DNA of 64,000 nucleotides from Strigamia acuminata (taxonomy: Eukaryota > Arthropoda > Chilopoda > Geophilomorpha > Linotaeniidae), in assembly GCA_949358305.1 (NCBI GenBank), contig OX442314.1:9169060-9233059 (forward strand). The letters are read 5' to 3'. A model generated the notes under the pieces. It did no database searches and was not told the DNA's origin. It worked only from the letters and a program-made list of their open reading frames with translations. This document shows positions 1 through 12,500 of this stretch, one piece after another; position 1 is the stretch's first letter, and each line of letters starts with the position of its first letter. A program made the position numbers and the translations under genes.

Positions 1-3000
1 TTCGCCGCCGAGGTGAAGCGCGTGGAGGAAATGGCGGCCGAAGTGCAGGCGGATAAGGATCGGTTGCGGAGACGGGCGAGGAAGATCGTTTTGGAGTAAG
101 TTTGGTGGATTTTTTGGTGGATTTTTGGTTGATTTTTGTTTGTTTTTGTTTAGGTTGAAGGAGAAGTGCAAGCAGTATTTGTCGGAGACGCAGCGGTTGA
201 AGGATAGGGAGTGGGAGTTGGAGCAGAAGTGTTCGCAGGCTTCGCAGGAGAATAATGCATTGACGAGGCAGGTGACTGGGTTGCAAGAAAGGCTGCAGGA
301 ATCGATTGTGGAGATGCAGAATTTTAAGGTTTGGGATGAGAAGATGGTGTTTTGAAACGGTTTAAGGATGGGATAATGTTTTTAAATGTTTTAAGACGAA
401 GGAAAAAATTTTAGAAGGGTTTTGAGACGAGAGAAAAAATTTTAGAACGGTTTTAAGACGAAAGAAAAAATTTTAAAACGGGTTTAAGATGAAAGAAAAA
501 ATTTTATAATGGTTTTAAGACGAAAATAAAATTTTAAAACGGTTTTAAGACGAAACAAAAAATTTTAAAACGGTTTTAAGACAAAACAAAAAATTTTAAA
601 ACCGTTTTAAGACGAAACAAAAAATTTTAAAACGGTTTTAAGACGAAAGAAAAATTTTAAAACGGTTTTTACACGAAAGAAAAAATTTTAAAACGGTTTT
701 AAGACGAAACAAAAAATTTTAAAACGGGTTTAAGACGAAAGAAAAATTTTAAAACGGTTTTTACACGAAAGAAAAAATTTTAAAACGGTTATAAGATGGA
801 AAAAAAAATGAAAATGGTTTTATGATGAAAAAAGTATTTTCAAATGGTTTTTTAGATTACAGAATTATTATAAAATAATTTTTTTTGGATTTGAAAAACG
901 GTAGAATGAAAAATAAATGCTAAAACCATTTTTAAAACGAAAATAAACATCGTAAAACATTTTTAAACGAAAACAATCTAGAAAAACCTTTTTAACAGAA
1001 AAATGAATGTCGTAAAACAGTTTTAAAACGGAAAAATTTGTATAAATCACTTGTAAAATGTAAAAATTACTGTATATAGCTTATTTTTTGCAGATAAAAG
1101 CGGACGATATTCAGCAAACTTCTCAGCGAAAAGACGTTGAACTGATTGAATTGAGAGCCGTGCATCAAGAAGTGCAGAAAACAGTACAAAATCACAAAGA
1201 TGTCAACCATAAAGTACCGAAAATATGAAAAAAAAATTAAAAAAAAAATTGTTTATTAAAATTTTTTTTTTTATTAAGCTCGTGAACAACAACGAAGTTT
1301 TGAAGAACAAAGTGGAATGTTTACAAAACGAAAAAAACCACCTCGACATGAAATTAGTAGCGATGGAAAAGGAATTGCTTTTGTCTCTCCAACGACTTGA
1401 GGAACTAAAAGTAAGAAAAATTCTAAAATTAAAAAAAAGAAGCAATTTACTGTATTTTAGTATTTTAGTTGCCCTCGTTTTGTAGCCGCACTTCAGAGAG
1501 GCGGTTTGAAATAAGAGCCGCCCTCAAATAATAGCCGCGGCTACTATTCGAGGGCTTTTGTAACCAAACAGGAAACGGTTAATGATGATAGTTATTTAGA
1601 TAGAAAATTTTTAAAAAAAAGTGAAATTTTAATGGAAAAAATTTAAATTTCACTGAAAAATACGGAGTAACATTTTAATGAAAAAAGTGAAATTTTAATC
1701 AAAAAAGTAAAATTTTTATTTAAAAAATGAAATTTCAATGGAAAAAAGTGAAATTTTAATCAAAAAAGTGAAATTTTAATAAAAAAAGTGAAATTTTAAT
1801 AAAAAAAAAAGTGAAATTTTAATCAAAAAAGTGAAATTTTAATCAAAAAAGTGAAATTTTAATAAAAAAAAAAGTGAAATTTTAATCAAAAAAAGTGAAA
1901 TTTTAATCAAAAAAGTGAAATTTTAATCAAAAAAAGTGAAATTTTAATCAAAAAAGTGAAATTTTAATAAAAAAAAGTGAAATTTTAATCAAAAAGTGAA
2001 ATTTTAATATAAAAAAAAGGGAAATTTTAATCAAAATAGTGAAATTTTAATCAAAAAGTGAAATTTTAATCAAAAAAGTGAAATTTTAATCAAAAAAGTG
2101 AAATTTTAATCAAAAAAGTGAAATTTTAATAAAAAAAAAGTGAAATTTTAATCAAAAAAGGGAAATTTTAATCAAAAAGTGAAATTTTAACCAAAAAAGT
2201 GAAATTTCAATGGAAATAAGTGAATTTTCAATGGAAATAAGTGAATTTTCAATGGAAATAAGTGAATTTTCAATGGAAATAAGTGAATTTTCAATGGAAA
2301 TAAGTGAATTTTCAATGGAAATAAGTGAATTTTCAATGGAAATAAGTGAATTTTCAATGGAAATAATTGAAATTTGAATGGAAAAAAGTGAAATTTTAAT
2401 GAAAGAAGTGAAATTCCAATCAAAAAATGGTAAACAATTGTAATAAGAGCCGCCCTCGATTAAGAGTGCCCGTTTTGAATAAGAGCAGTGGCTTTTATTT
2501 GGGTAAAATAAAATATGGTAATTTAAAAAAAAATGATTTATGTAAAATCAAATTATTTTGATTTCAGATGGAAGTAAAGGGACTGCGAGCATCGAACACC
2601 GATTACCAAGCGCAGTTGTTATCCGAGTCGAACTTGCGACAAACGGTCGAACGCGCCGGTCAAGAAATGGCTGAAAAAGTGAACACGCTTGACAATCAAT
2701 TATCGTCATTACAAAATAAATATTTAGACGTTATTAATGAACACAGTAAAGTTAATGACAATTTACGGTGCGAGAACATGAGTTCGCGGGTGAGAAATGG
2801 GAAATGCCAAATTGCAAAAAAAATATGAATTTTCTAGGAAATAATTCGAATATTTCAGCAAGACGAGGAACAGCGACACCAGGAGGCGTTGAAGTCGCTG
2901 CAGTTGCATTACGAATCGCTTTTAAGTGCCATCAAAGTGGAACTTAACGATAATCAAAGCAAAATTCAGTCGCTGCAGCAGAGTTTGACGAAGGAGCAGG

Positions 3001-5600
3001 AGATTAAGGCGCAGCTGAGGAAGGAGTTGACCGAGTAAATGAGTTGATGTTGGTTCTTTTGGTTTTTATTCGCTTTTTGGGTTTGTTTTGCAGGTGCGAG
3101 CAGGAACAGACGAAGCATAAGCAGTTGGTTAAATGTTATAATGTGAAGAAGAAAAAATTAGTAGAAAAAAACCAAAAGTAAATTGGTGTTGTTTTGTTTG
3201 TGAATAATTAGAAAAATTTCGTAATGAAATGGTGAATTTAACGGTTTGGTAAATTTGATTAAATTCTCGTTTTGTTGTGAAATTTTTTTTTTAATGATTT
3301 CGTGTTTTCTAATGGGTTTTTGTATTTTATAAGGATTTTTTTCGTGAGTTTCGTGTTTGTTTTGGTTAAATTTGTAATGAATTTCGTGTTTTATTATGAA
3401 ATTTTGTCATGAATTTTGTGTTTTATGTTGAATTTTCATGAATTTTGTTTTATAATGAATTTTGTAATGAATTTCGTGTTTTATTACGAAATTTAGTAAT
3501 GAATTTCGTGTTTTATTACGAAATTTAGTAATGAATTTCGTGTTTTATGATGAATTATCATGAAATTTGTGTTTTATAATGAATTATCATGAAATTTGTT
3601 TATAATGAATTTTTTCATGAATTTTGTATTTTACAACAAATTATTTCATGAATTTCGTGTTTTATAATGAATTTTCTCAAGAATTTCATGTGTTATAACA
3701 AATTTTCTCATGAATTTCGTATTTTATAAAAAAAATTCTCATGAATTTCGTATTTTCCAAAAAATTTTCTCAGAATTTCGTATTTTCTAAAAAAATTCTC
3801 ATGAATTTCGTATTTTCTAAAAACATTTCTCCTAAATTTCGTATTTTATAAAAAAAATTCTCATGAATTTCGTGTTATAAGCATTTTGTTGGTAATAACT
3901 TCATATTCTCAGCCTTTTTTTGCTAATTTTATCTTTTCTCTCTAAATTAGGGTTAAAATACTGCACGAGAATTTCCTCGACTTACAAGACATGTTCAAAG
4001 CTATGGAAGAGAACTTCAAAGAAATCCTATACCTCATCTACGTCGACGTAGAAACAACCGTCTCCATGCTGGCATCCGGATCTGTCGCTCCACCCCCAAC
4101 ATCAGTAAACAAAAACAAAACAATAATTTAAAATTTTAAAAATTTGTCAATTTCTATTCAAAGTCGATCGACATGAAACAACCGAAACAATTTCTATCAC
4201 GTGACTGGCTATCGGGCATCAAAGTAGCAAAAACAAATCCAAAATGAAACGTTTTAAATTAATATTAAATAATTTTGATAGTCACAACTACGATGGATCC
4301 AAGATGAAGTCGGACGTGCGGCGCCATCTGCAACCACAACCAAGCACCACACGGTGTCGGTTGACAGCGTGCACACGCACGTGCCTCTCCAATCGCCGAA
4401 AGTTGATTTGCGCATGACCTCGCCCCGAAAAAACTCGCCGCCCATCTATTTGATAGAGAAATCCGAACGTGGTCTGCAAGAATCGGGCGACGGCAACTCG
4501 ACGCAGATCAACAACGATGAGTCGCGCAGTAATGGCGGCCCGCTCAACAGCACGGAAATACCCGAGTCGCAGAAATCGAATTGGGAAAACACGCAAACGG
4601 AGATTTTAAAACGATATCAGAGGTCGGTAAATGGAAGAATAATTCGTTTACATTAATTTAACGTCCAGAAAATTTCTTTAATATCAAGAAATTTTATTGA
4701 AAATCAAGAAATTTCATTGAAATTCAAGAAAATTTATTGAAAATCAAGAAATTTCATTTGAAATTTAAGAAAATTTATTTGAAATATATGAAAATTCATT
4801 GAAATTTATGAAAATTTATTGAAATTTAAGAAAATTCATTGAAATTTAAGAAAATTCATTAATATTTAAGAAAATTCATTGAAATTTAAGAAAATTCATT
4901 GAAATTCAACAAAAATTTATCAAAATTCAAGAAAAATTCATTGCAATCCAAGAAAAATTTATTAAAATTCAACAAAAATTCATTGAAATTCAACAAAAAT
5001 TCATTGAAATTCAACAAAAATTCATTAAAATTCAACAAAAATTCATTGAAATTCAACAAAAATTTATTATAATTCAACAAAAATTCATTGAAATTCAACC
5101 AAAATTTATTGAAATTCAACCAAATTCATTGAAATTCAACAAAAATTCATTGAAATTCAACAAAAATTCATTGAAATTCGAGAAAATAATTGAAAGTAAA
5201 AATAATTCACTAAAATTAATTTAAACCAAGAGAATAAAATTTTTCTTATTTTTTTTTATATTCAGATTTCAACAAATATTCGACAACATCAACGCGGATT
5301 TCAGCAAATCGAACATCCATTTTGAGGCTGAACAGAACAACGAGGCGACCAAGGTGTCGGTTGTTCATCTTTAACGATAATGAGTATCGAGGAACGTGAT
5401 TGTTTGTATTAAAATTGGGTTTTTAGGTGGCACCAACTTCGGGAGGTCTGCTGTCGTCCTCTTTGAGTTCCATCTCGGAATTTTCGTGCGACGCGGCCGC
5501 CGAGGACATCACACCGGAAGTAGCAAATAATGTTTTTAAAAATGCCGATCAACTAGCGGTAGTGGGGACTTTGCCAGTTAATTCACCATCTTGTGACTGA
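1..5600 (+). CDS. Coiled-coil protein, 3' part (12 exons, partial at 5' end)
   Basis: Twelve exons join in one open frame: 1-95, 154-328, 1094-1213, 1279-1410, 2568-2789, 2859-3034, 3094-3177, 3951-4104, 4164-4223, 4282-4622, 5266-5353 and 5427-5600 (TGA). They give 606 codons; the start lies before the window. All introns read GT..AG and every split codon closes. Exons 1-7 encode highly charged heptad-like sequence rich in E, K, Q and L, typical of a long coiled coil. Exon 8 holds a more conserved-looking helical block (LHENFLDLQDMFKAMEENF). Exon 10 is polar and Ser/Asn-rich (SPRKNSPPIYLIEKSE). The last exon is Ser-rich (LLSSSLSSISEFSCD) and ends PVNSPSCD. Two introns near 4.1-4.3 kb are only 58-59 bp, while others are inflated by minisatellites. 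I do not recognise the family; a structural (centrosomal, cytoskeletal or membrane-tether) role is only a guess from the coiled coil. A polyadenylation signal follows about 190 bases after the stop. Confidence 0.8.
357..1050. repeat. About 31-bp minisatellite in coiled-coil gene intron
   Basis: About 14 good copies (400-800) of a unit joining AACGGTTTTAAGACGAAA and GAAAAAATTTTAA, decaying toward 1050. Confidence 0.9.
1480..2510. repeat. Minisatellites bracketed by transposon-end-like sequences
   Basis: A 20-bp array near GTGAAATTTTAATCAAAAAA (1676-2205) passes into a 21-bp array containing GGAAATAAGTGAATTTTCAA (2206-2370). Both sides carry related words: AATAAGAGCCGCCCTC at 1511-1526 and again at 2441-2456, with CCGCGGCTACTATTCGAGGG beside the left one. 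The block may be a MITE whose interior has expanded. Confidence 0.75.
3330..3885. repeat. Degenerate ATGAATTTCGTGTTTTATAA minisatellite
   Basis: About 20 copies with unit lengths of 25-29 bp, in the intron before the exon at 3951. Confidence 0.85.
4672..5185. repeat. 21-bp ATTGAAATTCAACAAAAATTC minisatellite
   Basis: About 24 copies; the first half reads ATTTAAGAAAATTCATTGAA, the second GAAATTCAACAAAAATTCAT. It produces a repetitive open frame on the - strand (NEFLLNF) that is not a gene. Confidence 0.9.
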
Positions 5601-6575
5601 TGTTTTAATATTTTTATATGGAAAATTATTGGGGTCTTGAAATTTATTTTTTTTTACAAAATGCACTTTTTATACAAATTGTTTATTTATTTATTTATGT
5701 ATTTTTATTAACGGAAATGGTTGCACTTTTTTTTTTACAAGTTAAAAAATTGTATGCCAAATTCTAAATTGTATATAGTCTAAAAAGAATAAATGAAAGA
5801 TGACCTCAGTAGTACATTGGTTGATTATTTAAGTTTTGACTGCATTTTTAAATGGAAAAATGACAATTTTAGATGGAAAATTGCATTTCTGGACAAAAAC
5901 ATCCATTTTTTAGAGGGAAAAATGGGTATTTAGATACCAAAAATGCAATTGTGGACAGAAAAATGCATATTTAAATCGATTACACGCTTCAAATAACACG
6001 AAAACGTATTTTATTGAATTGACAGGAAATTACATCATTTGAATTCTCCGACTTTGTCTTTCTACATTCCAGTTTTTAGATCAGAAACATGGACGAAAAG
6101 AACAATTAATGATAATTAATGAACATTTTATTGATTTCTAAAGATTTTCAACACTTTTATTTTCGTTTAAAAAACAAAATAGACATTATTTCGTTTGTAA
6201 ACCGCGCGCCATTTTAATATCCACTACCAGCAAGTGGCGGCATCTAGCACCAAATTTCCAAAACATTCCTCCGCCATTTTAACATTAGGTAAGGAAATAA
6301 ATCATTCCCAAACCCCTAATTCACTTCAGTTTACAGTTTATAATCTGTATTTACGAGCCAAGCCGGAAATGGTTTCATTATTTTTAATCAGAACATTACA
6401 AGTTACATTAATAGCCTTAAGAAATGATGATATAGTGAACTATAAAATATTTCATGTGGTCAAAGTTTGTTGTCTACACAAGAGACAAATGACTAAATTG
6501 CATACAGGCATTGTACATATAAATTATAAGAATATAAAGTGTCAATTTATTGGTCAGGGAAAAGAAAAAACAAAC
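5601..6575. other. 3' UTRs and intergenic space between convergent genes
   Basis: This holds the 3' UTR of the coiled-coil gene and the 3' UTR of the kinase gene read from the other strand. Kinase-strand AATAAA signals (TTTATT on +) occur at about 6546, 6156 and 6127. A few irregular repeats of the form AATGGAAAAATG lie at 5845-5970. A 117-codon open frame at 6234-6587 has no coding character and overlaps the kinase stop. Confidence 0.5.
5788..5793 (+). promoter_or_regulatory. Polyadenylation signal of the coiled-coil gene
   Basis: A canonical AATAAA stands 188 bases after the TGA of the coiled-coil gene, in AT-rich sequence. It is the first good signal downstream of the stop and precedes the convergent kinase gene. 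Confidence 0.55.
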
Positions 6576-9500
6576 TCAAACCACTGACAGGTCAGTTTGG
6601 ACTTGAAGTTCACTCGAAAAGTCTTCGACTTGTTCCCTTTGGGGCAGTTTTCTTTTGATTTTAATGACATTATTTGCATTTGTGATTCTTTTGACGCCTT
6701 GAATTGTTTTCTCGCACAGTTTGTTCAATTTCTTCACTTTTTCGCACTTGTCGGACATCTTAAATGCTTTGTTCTGGTTCGAAATGATGTTTTGCTCGCT
6801 CGGCGGCGGATTCGACGAATTCAGATCCTCGGTTGAGTGTTTGGGCGGAGATTCTTCGACTTCGGATGTATTTCTCTGTCTTTTCAACATGAGGTCCGAG
6901 CCCTGCTTGATCTTGAATTTTTTTGGATATGTTGGATCCGTCAGAGTCGATGGGTAAAACTGATTTGCTGGAATAAATAAATAAATTAATAAATACAGTA
7001 TTGGTTGGAATTACAGGCTTGTCCAAGACCAACTCACCTTGATTTGGTGTTGATGGCAGAAGGTATAAATACGAAAGAGATGATGCTAAAAATGGGTGAC
7101 ATATTGCAACTGAAGGCGTCAACCTATCACCTGTGAGTAAAAAATATATTTTTATTTATTTTTATACTTTTTTTGGTTCTAAAAATCAATTTTTGGTTCT
7201 AGAAATTAATTTTTGGTTCTAAAAGTCAATTTTTGGGTCTAAAAATCAATTTTTGATTCTAAAAATCAATTGTTGGATCTAAAAATCGATTTTCGGTTCT
7301 AAAAATCAATTTTTGGTTCTAAAAATCAATTTTTGGTTCTAAAAATCAATTTTTAATTCTAAAAATCAATTTTTCGTTCTAAGAATTAATTTTTGGTTCT
7401 AAAAATCAATTTTTGGGTCTAAAAGTCCATTTTTGGGTCTAAAAGTCAATTTTTGGGTCTAAAAGTCAATTTTTGGTTCTCAAAATCAATTTTTGGTTCT
7501 AAAAATCAATTTTGTGGTTCTAAAAATCAACTTTGTGGTTCTAAAAATCAACTTTGTGTTTCTAAAAATCAATTTTGTGGTCTAAAAATTAATTTTTGGT
7601 TCTGAAAATCAATTTGTGGTTGATCTCATAAATTTATTTTTATCATTGGATCCACCCTTGTTTTTTAAAACTAATACTATCAAGTTAGGTCTGCTTCAGT
7701 AGCCATATTGACCTTAAGGTTTACAATTAACCTACTTATATAATCCAAAATGATGCTAGGGTGTCAGAATAAGTATCTGTAGATTACTTGACCTAATTAA
7801 TAATTTCAATCTTTTCAGAAAAAAAAATATATAATTGCATTTTAAGTGATTTTAAGAAGAAATTGCCGATAATTTCTGATAATACCAATAATCTACTGAT
7901 TCATTACTGATAATCTGGACAAATACAAGTGTCAACTAATGATGCAAATGCTGCAAATGACAACATAAAATAACACTTACCAGGTGAAAGTGTCAACAAA
8001 CAAGATAAAAAATCAACAAATTTCCAATCCCAGCATCTTCCAAGTGCTTGATTTAAACTTTGCATAATTTCTTAAAAAAAAAAATTAAAATCAAATTAAA
8101 TTAAAAAAAATCAAACAAATCAAATTACCACTTTTATTCCAAGGAATCCCTATGAATTGAGTAAACAATGTACTGAATTCTCCTTTGCTAAACTCCTGTG
8201 GCAAAGGTCCCAAAATTGAAGTGATCTGTAGGCAATAAAGGCAGATTACTTCCACTTTCCAATCAATTTAATCATTCCCCACCCCTCCCCCCAAGAAAAA
8301 AAATCTTCAATTTACTTTAGTGAGAACTTCATTTTTATTTCTTCCAAGAAACAAGGGCTGTCCTGAGTAGAGCTCAGCTATGATACAACCCAATGACCAA
8401 ACATCCACTTGCAATCCAAAAGAGAGTCCCAGCAGAACCTTTGCAATTGGCAACCGGAAAAAAAAGTGAATTAACAAATTTGCTATTTACACACAAAAGG
8501 AGTTTGTTTTTCCTGTTTCATTCTATTTATGAACCACTTAATCCAATCAATGTTCAAAATCAGTAAATGGGGGTCTGAAAAAAAGCTTTTTCGACACCCG
8601 AGGATTGGAAATTTCTCTCTCGGGTTCTCTCAAGTGTGAGATCTTATGTAAACATTTCAATCCACACTTGAAACTTTTCTCTTAGCAAATTAAAAATATG
8701 AGGGCAAAATGTGTTTTTCTGCTCATAATGCAGAAATTACATCAAATTTGAATGTTGAGTGGGGAAAATTAAAATTGTTTTTGCTTTAGTTTGTTATCTT
8801 TTTGTGTAGGGTTGATAGTCACCTCTGGAGCTCTGTAGATGAGGGTTTGCAGTTCATAATCACAGTAGTATAAAGACAGTTCTTCGTGGACACAACGGAT
8901 TGCATTTCCGAAATCGACAACCCGGAGTGAGGATGAATCTTTCTCTATGCAGGTATGAAACAATATTAGGTGCATTCAATCTTCAAAAGACGAATTGTTT
9001 TCTCCTTAAATTACTTAAAGAAGCGAATTCTCGATTGGACACATTAAAAACTGAACTAAAAAGATGGCTACATGTGGTGACGATAGCCAATGGCAGGTGC
9101 CGAAGAGATAAGTCACTTTTATTAGTCAAAGAAGTGATTTCAATTTCATTTAATCTTAATCCTCTTATTTGAATTCTTTCAAGATGACTTCTTGGAGATA
9201 TGATATATAAAAAAGCTCAGACCCTGTTTAGAGAAGTCATTTCAGACAATTTCTTTAACATTTAAGTCACTTTTTGGCTTTTCGGTAACATTTAAGTCAC
9301 TTTTCGGCTTTTCGGTAACATTTAAGTCACTTTTTGGCTTTTCGGTAACATTTAACCCTTGGAGACATAAGGCTATACGGATTTATGGACAAGCTCTTTC
9401 TTGAATAGGAAAATTTTTTTTTCTATCGTTTTTTTTTGCTGAAAATTTGTGATTTTGTTTATATTATACTGAACCTTAACTCGGATGAAATTTTAAGTCA

Positions 9501-12500
9501 TTGGTCATTTATTTAATTAATTATGCTAAATGCAAATTTTCTGCCCCTTAAAACTCCAGCAAAACCAACCACTAGTTGGTAAAAAAAAAATATTTTTTAC
9601 TGTTCATAACTAGCGCCCTCTATAAAATTAGTTGCGAACTTTCAAAGATCAAAACGGCGCTTTAACTAATTGACCTGGAAATTGTCCATAAATCCGTAAT
9701 GCCTTATACCAGAACGGCACATTTTACCCTTAAGCCTCCGAGGGTTAAGTTACTTTTCGGCTTTTCGGTAACAGGGAGGAGGAGGGAGAGGAAAACCGAT
9801 ACTTAGTGCCTTCTTTTTTATTTTTACTTTTATTTTTTTGTGTTTCATTTCGGCGAGTATGAAAAATTGTTTCTCAAAACAATTTAGCATGACAGCCGAT
9901 TTGCAAGAATAATATTTAAAAACCAATCATTTTGGGGGATCACTTCAGCGACCTCCACTTCAGCGATAGATATACCTTAGCGACGCCTTTAGACGCTAAA
10001 GTGTATCTGTCGCTAAAGTGGCGGTCGCTAAAGTCACTTTTCGGCTTTTCAATCATGTTTCGGTAAACATTTAAGTCACTTTTCGGCTTTTCAATCATGT
10101 TTCGGTCATATGAACAAAACAAGCAATTTTCATTGACCCGTCTTTAAGCCTATCTAATGCTGGACATTCTCACAGCAGAAAAGGCTTTTGTCAGGACCAC
10201 AACAGTCCACATTTCCTGGATACGCAAAGTTATCATTTAATTTTTTTTACAGTTAAAATTTGCCAGAAATGGCATTATAATTCATTGTTATAAGTAAAGT
10301 ATGAATTACTGTCAATGCCACACTCCACTTGAGATAAACTAGTGCCTGCAAAATGCCATACTATGATTAATATGGCATTAAACTTGATCATGTTTATATC
10401 TCATGCTAATTAATCCAATTTATAACTCCCACTTTTGAAATATTGATTTAGACAATTCCCATACACTAAAAAAAAATGAAAATATCAGCTGGAAATTCTC
10501 ACCATTTTGCAGTAATATATTTTCTGGTTTTAAATCCGCATGGATTATATTAACTCTACTTAGAAATCCCAAAACAGACAACAATTTAATGGTCACATCT
10601 CTTATAGGAACCAATAACTACAATAAAAAATCCAAAAAAATCAATTAATCCAATAATTTTCTAATTTTATTTATAAAAAAACAAGAAAATAATATTTACC
10701 TCTTCATTAACCAAACCAATCATTCTCACATGACCTGTGATGGGCTCAGGATGCAGCAGGTCAAAGGTCAGACAATAATGGTCATCAAAACTGAACACAT
10801 TCTAAGTATTAAAAAAATAAAAATAAAAAAAATATATGAAAATAAAAAATGAAGAAAAAAAAAAACATTAGTCAATTCACAAATTGCAGCCATTTTTTAT
10901 TTCCCTCTCAACCCAGCCATTTTTTTCCCTCTTTTATTCGCCAACATAATTTTCTTATATGAAATGAAAAAAAAAATGGAGGGAAAGAAAATCAGCATTA
11001 AATCTTGGTATCTGTCTAACTGACAAAAGAGGGTGTGTGAGTGGGTTGGGGGGTTATTTGAATACTGAGGTAATAACCATATATCAATGATGCAAACTCA
11101 TCATAAACTGGGCATCAAACTGAGCATGCGCAGTCGAGTTAGTTGCCTCAGCATGGTTGCTTGCACAACATGAGATGTCACATGAATTTGTTGGATAAAT
11201 CACTCACTTATTTAGCATTTGTGCCTTGTGAAACAAAAAGAATTCAATATTTGCACTCAGAATGGTGGCATAAACTATTGCTATCTAATGTGATGTTTGA
11301 TTGCACAATATTGTTCCATGTAAAGGGTTTGAATGATAACAATTTGATAGGTTTTGATTGATTGGAAGAGCTGATCACAACATGTATTTTGCACCATTTT
11401 AATCCAACTGGTTGTGATTCCAAAGGGAAAATTGTTTTCTAATAAGACTTTTAATGGTTTTCCCTGGTCATTATGTTGGATTTTTATTTATATGGCTGTC
11501 TGCCATCGTCTTTGTGTGCCAGTATTGGCTATCAGCTTTTTATGAGAGTTTGCGGCAGGTATTTTTCCTTTATAAAAACTATCGTTATGCTCATGAATGA
11601 GGCCCGGATAAATGCATAAATGCATAGGAATTATTTTTATTCAATCAAAAGCCGAAATTGACTATAAATGAAAATCAGAAATAAATGCATAAATCGCCAT
11701 TTTTCCGGAAAAAAAACCGCGATTTGATTTCACCCGAATAAATTTTTTTATTTTGCCTATTTTTATTTTTATTTTGCATAAAATGGAATTTTTGGTGCAT
11801 ATTTTATTTTGCATAAATATCCGGTTCTACCCATGAATGTGGTGGGAGGCGCAAAGTCTAACATAGCTTCCACGATAAGGGCATGCCGATTTAAAGTGAA
11901 ACATGCCGATATAAGAGAAAAGGTTGGTTTTTTTGTTTTTTTAATTAAAAATACCTGGGTGAATAAATATGTTTGAATTTGGGCCAGAAATTTGAGTTTT
12001 ATACATATTCTCAAAAATGTTATTAAAATTTGTGTAAATTTATAGAAATTTACTGTAAGCCAATTTCCTCTATTCTGGACATCTAAAAACGCTTTTTAGG
12101 TTTGTTTTGGTTCATTTCTCACTGAAAAAAATTCATACTCATATACAACGACATGCCGGTAAAAACGAGATTTACCGGCAGTTTGGTCAAACCCGCGCTA
12201 ATAGGCTTAGTGGAGCAATGTTAGGTTACCGATCTATATCACATTGGGATGAAATAGAAAACTGGTCCGTAACACATTGGGACAAAATATGATACTGGTC
12301 TACAATTCGAGGGCGACTCTTAAAATACGGTATTACCGTACTGCCTTGAACAATGGCCCGGGCGTTTAATTTTTTTTTCGACTCGCCCGCCAGGCGCTTA
12401 TTCAAAACCAGGCGATTATTTAAGCCAGGCCTCTATCCAAAAAAAAAGTTGCTGACTCCGAACGTTTCGTTTGTTGAGGTTTCGTCCGTCAAAGTTTCCT

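Noticed and set aside
6234-6587. 117-codon open frame on +
   Set aside because: Lies over the kinase 3' UTR and stop; no coding character or splice context.
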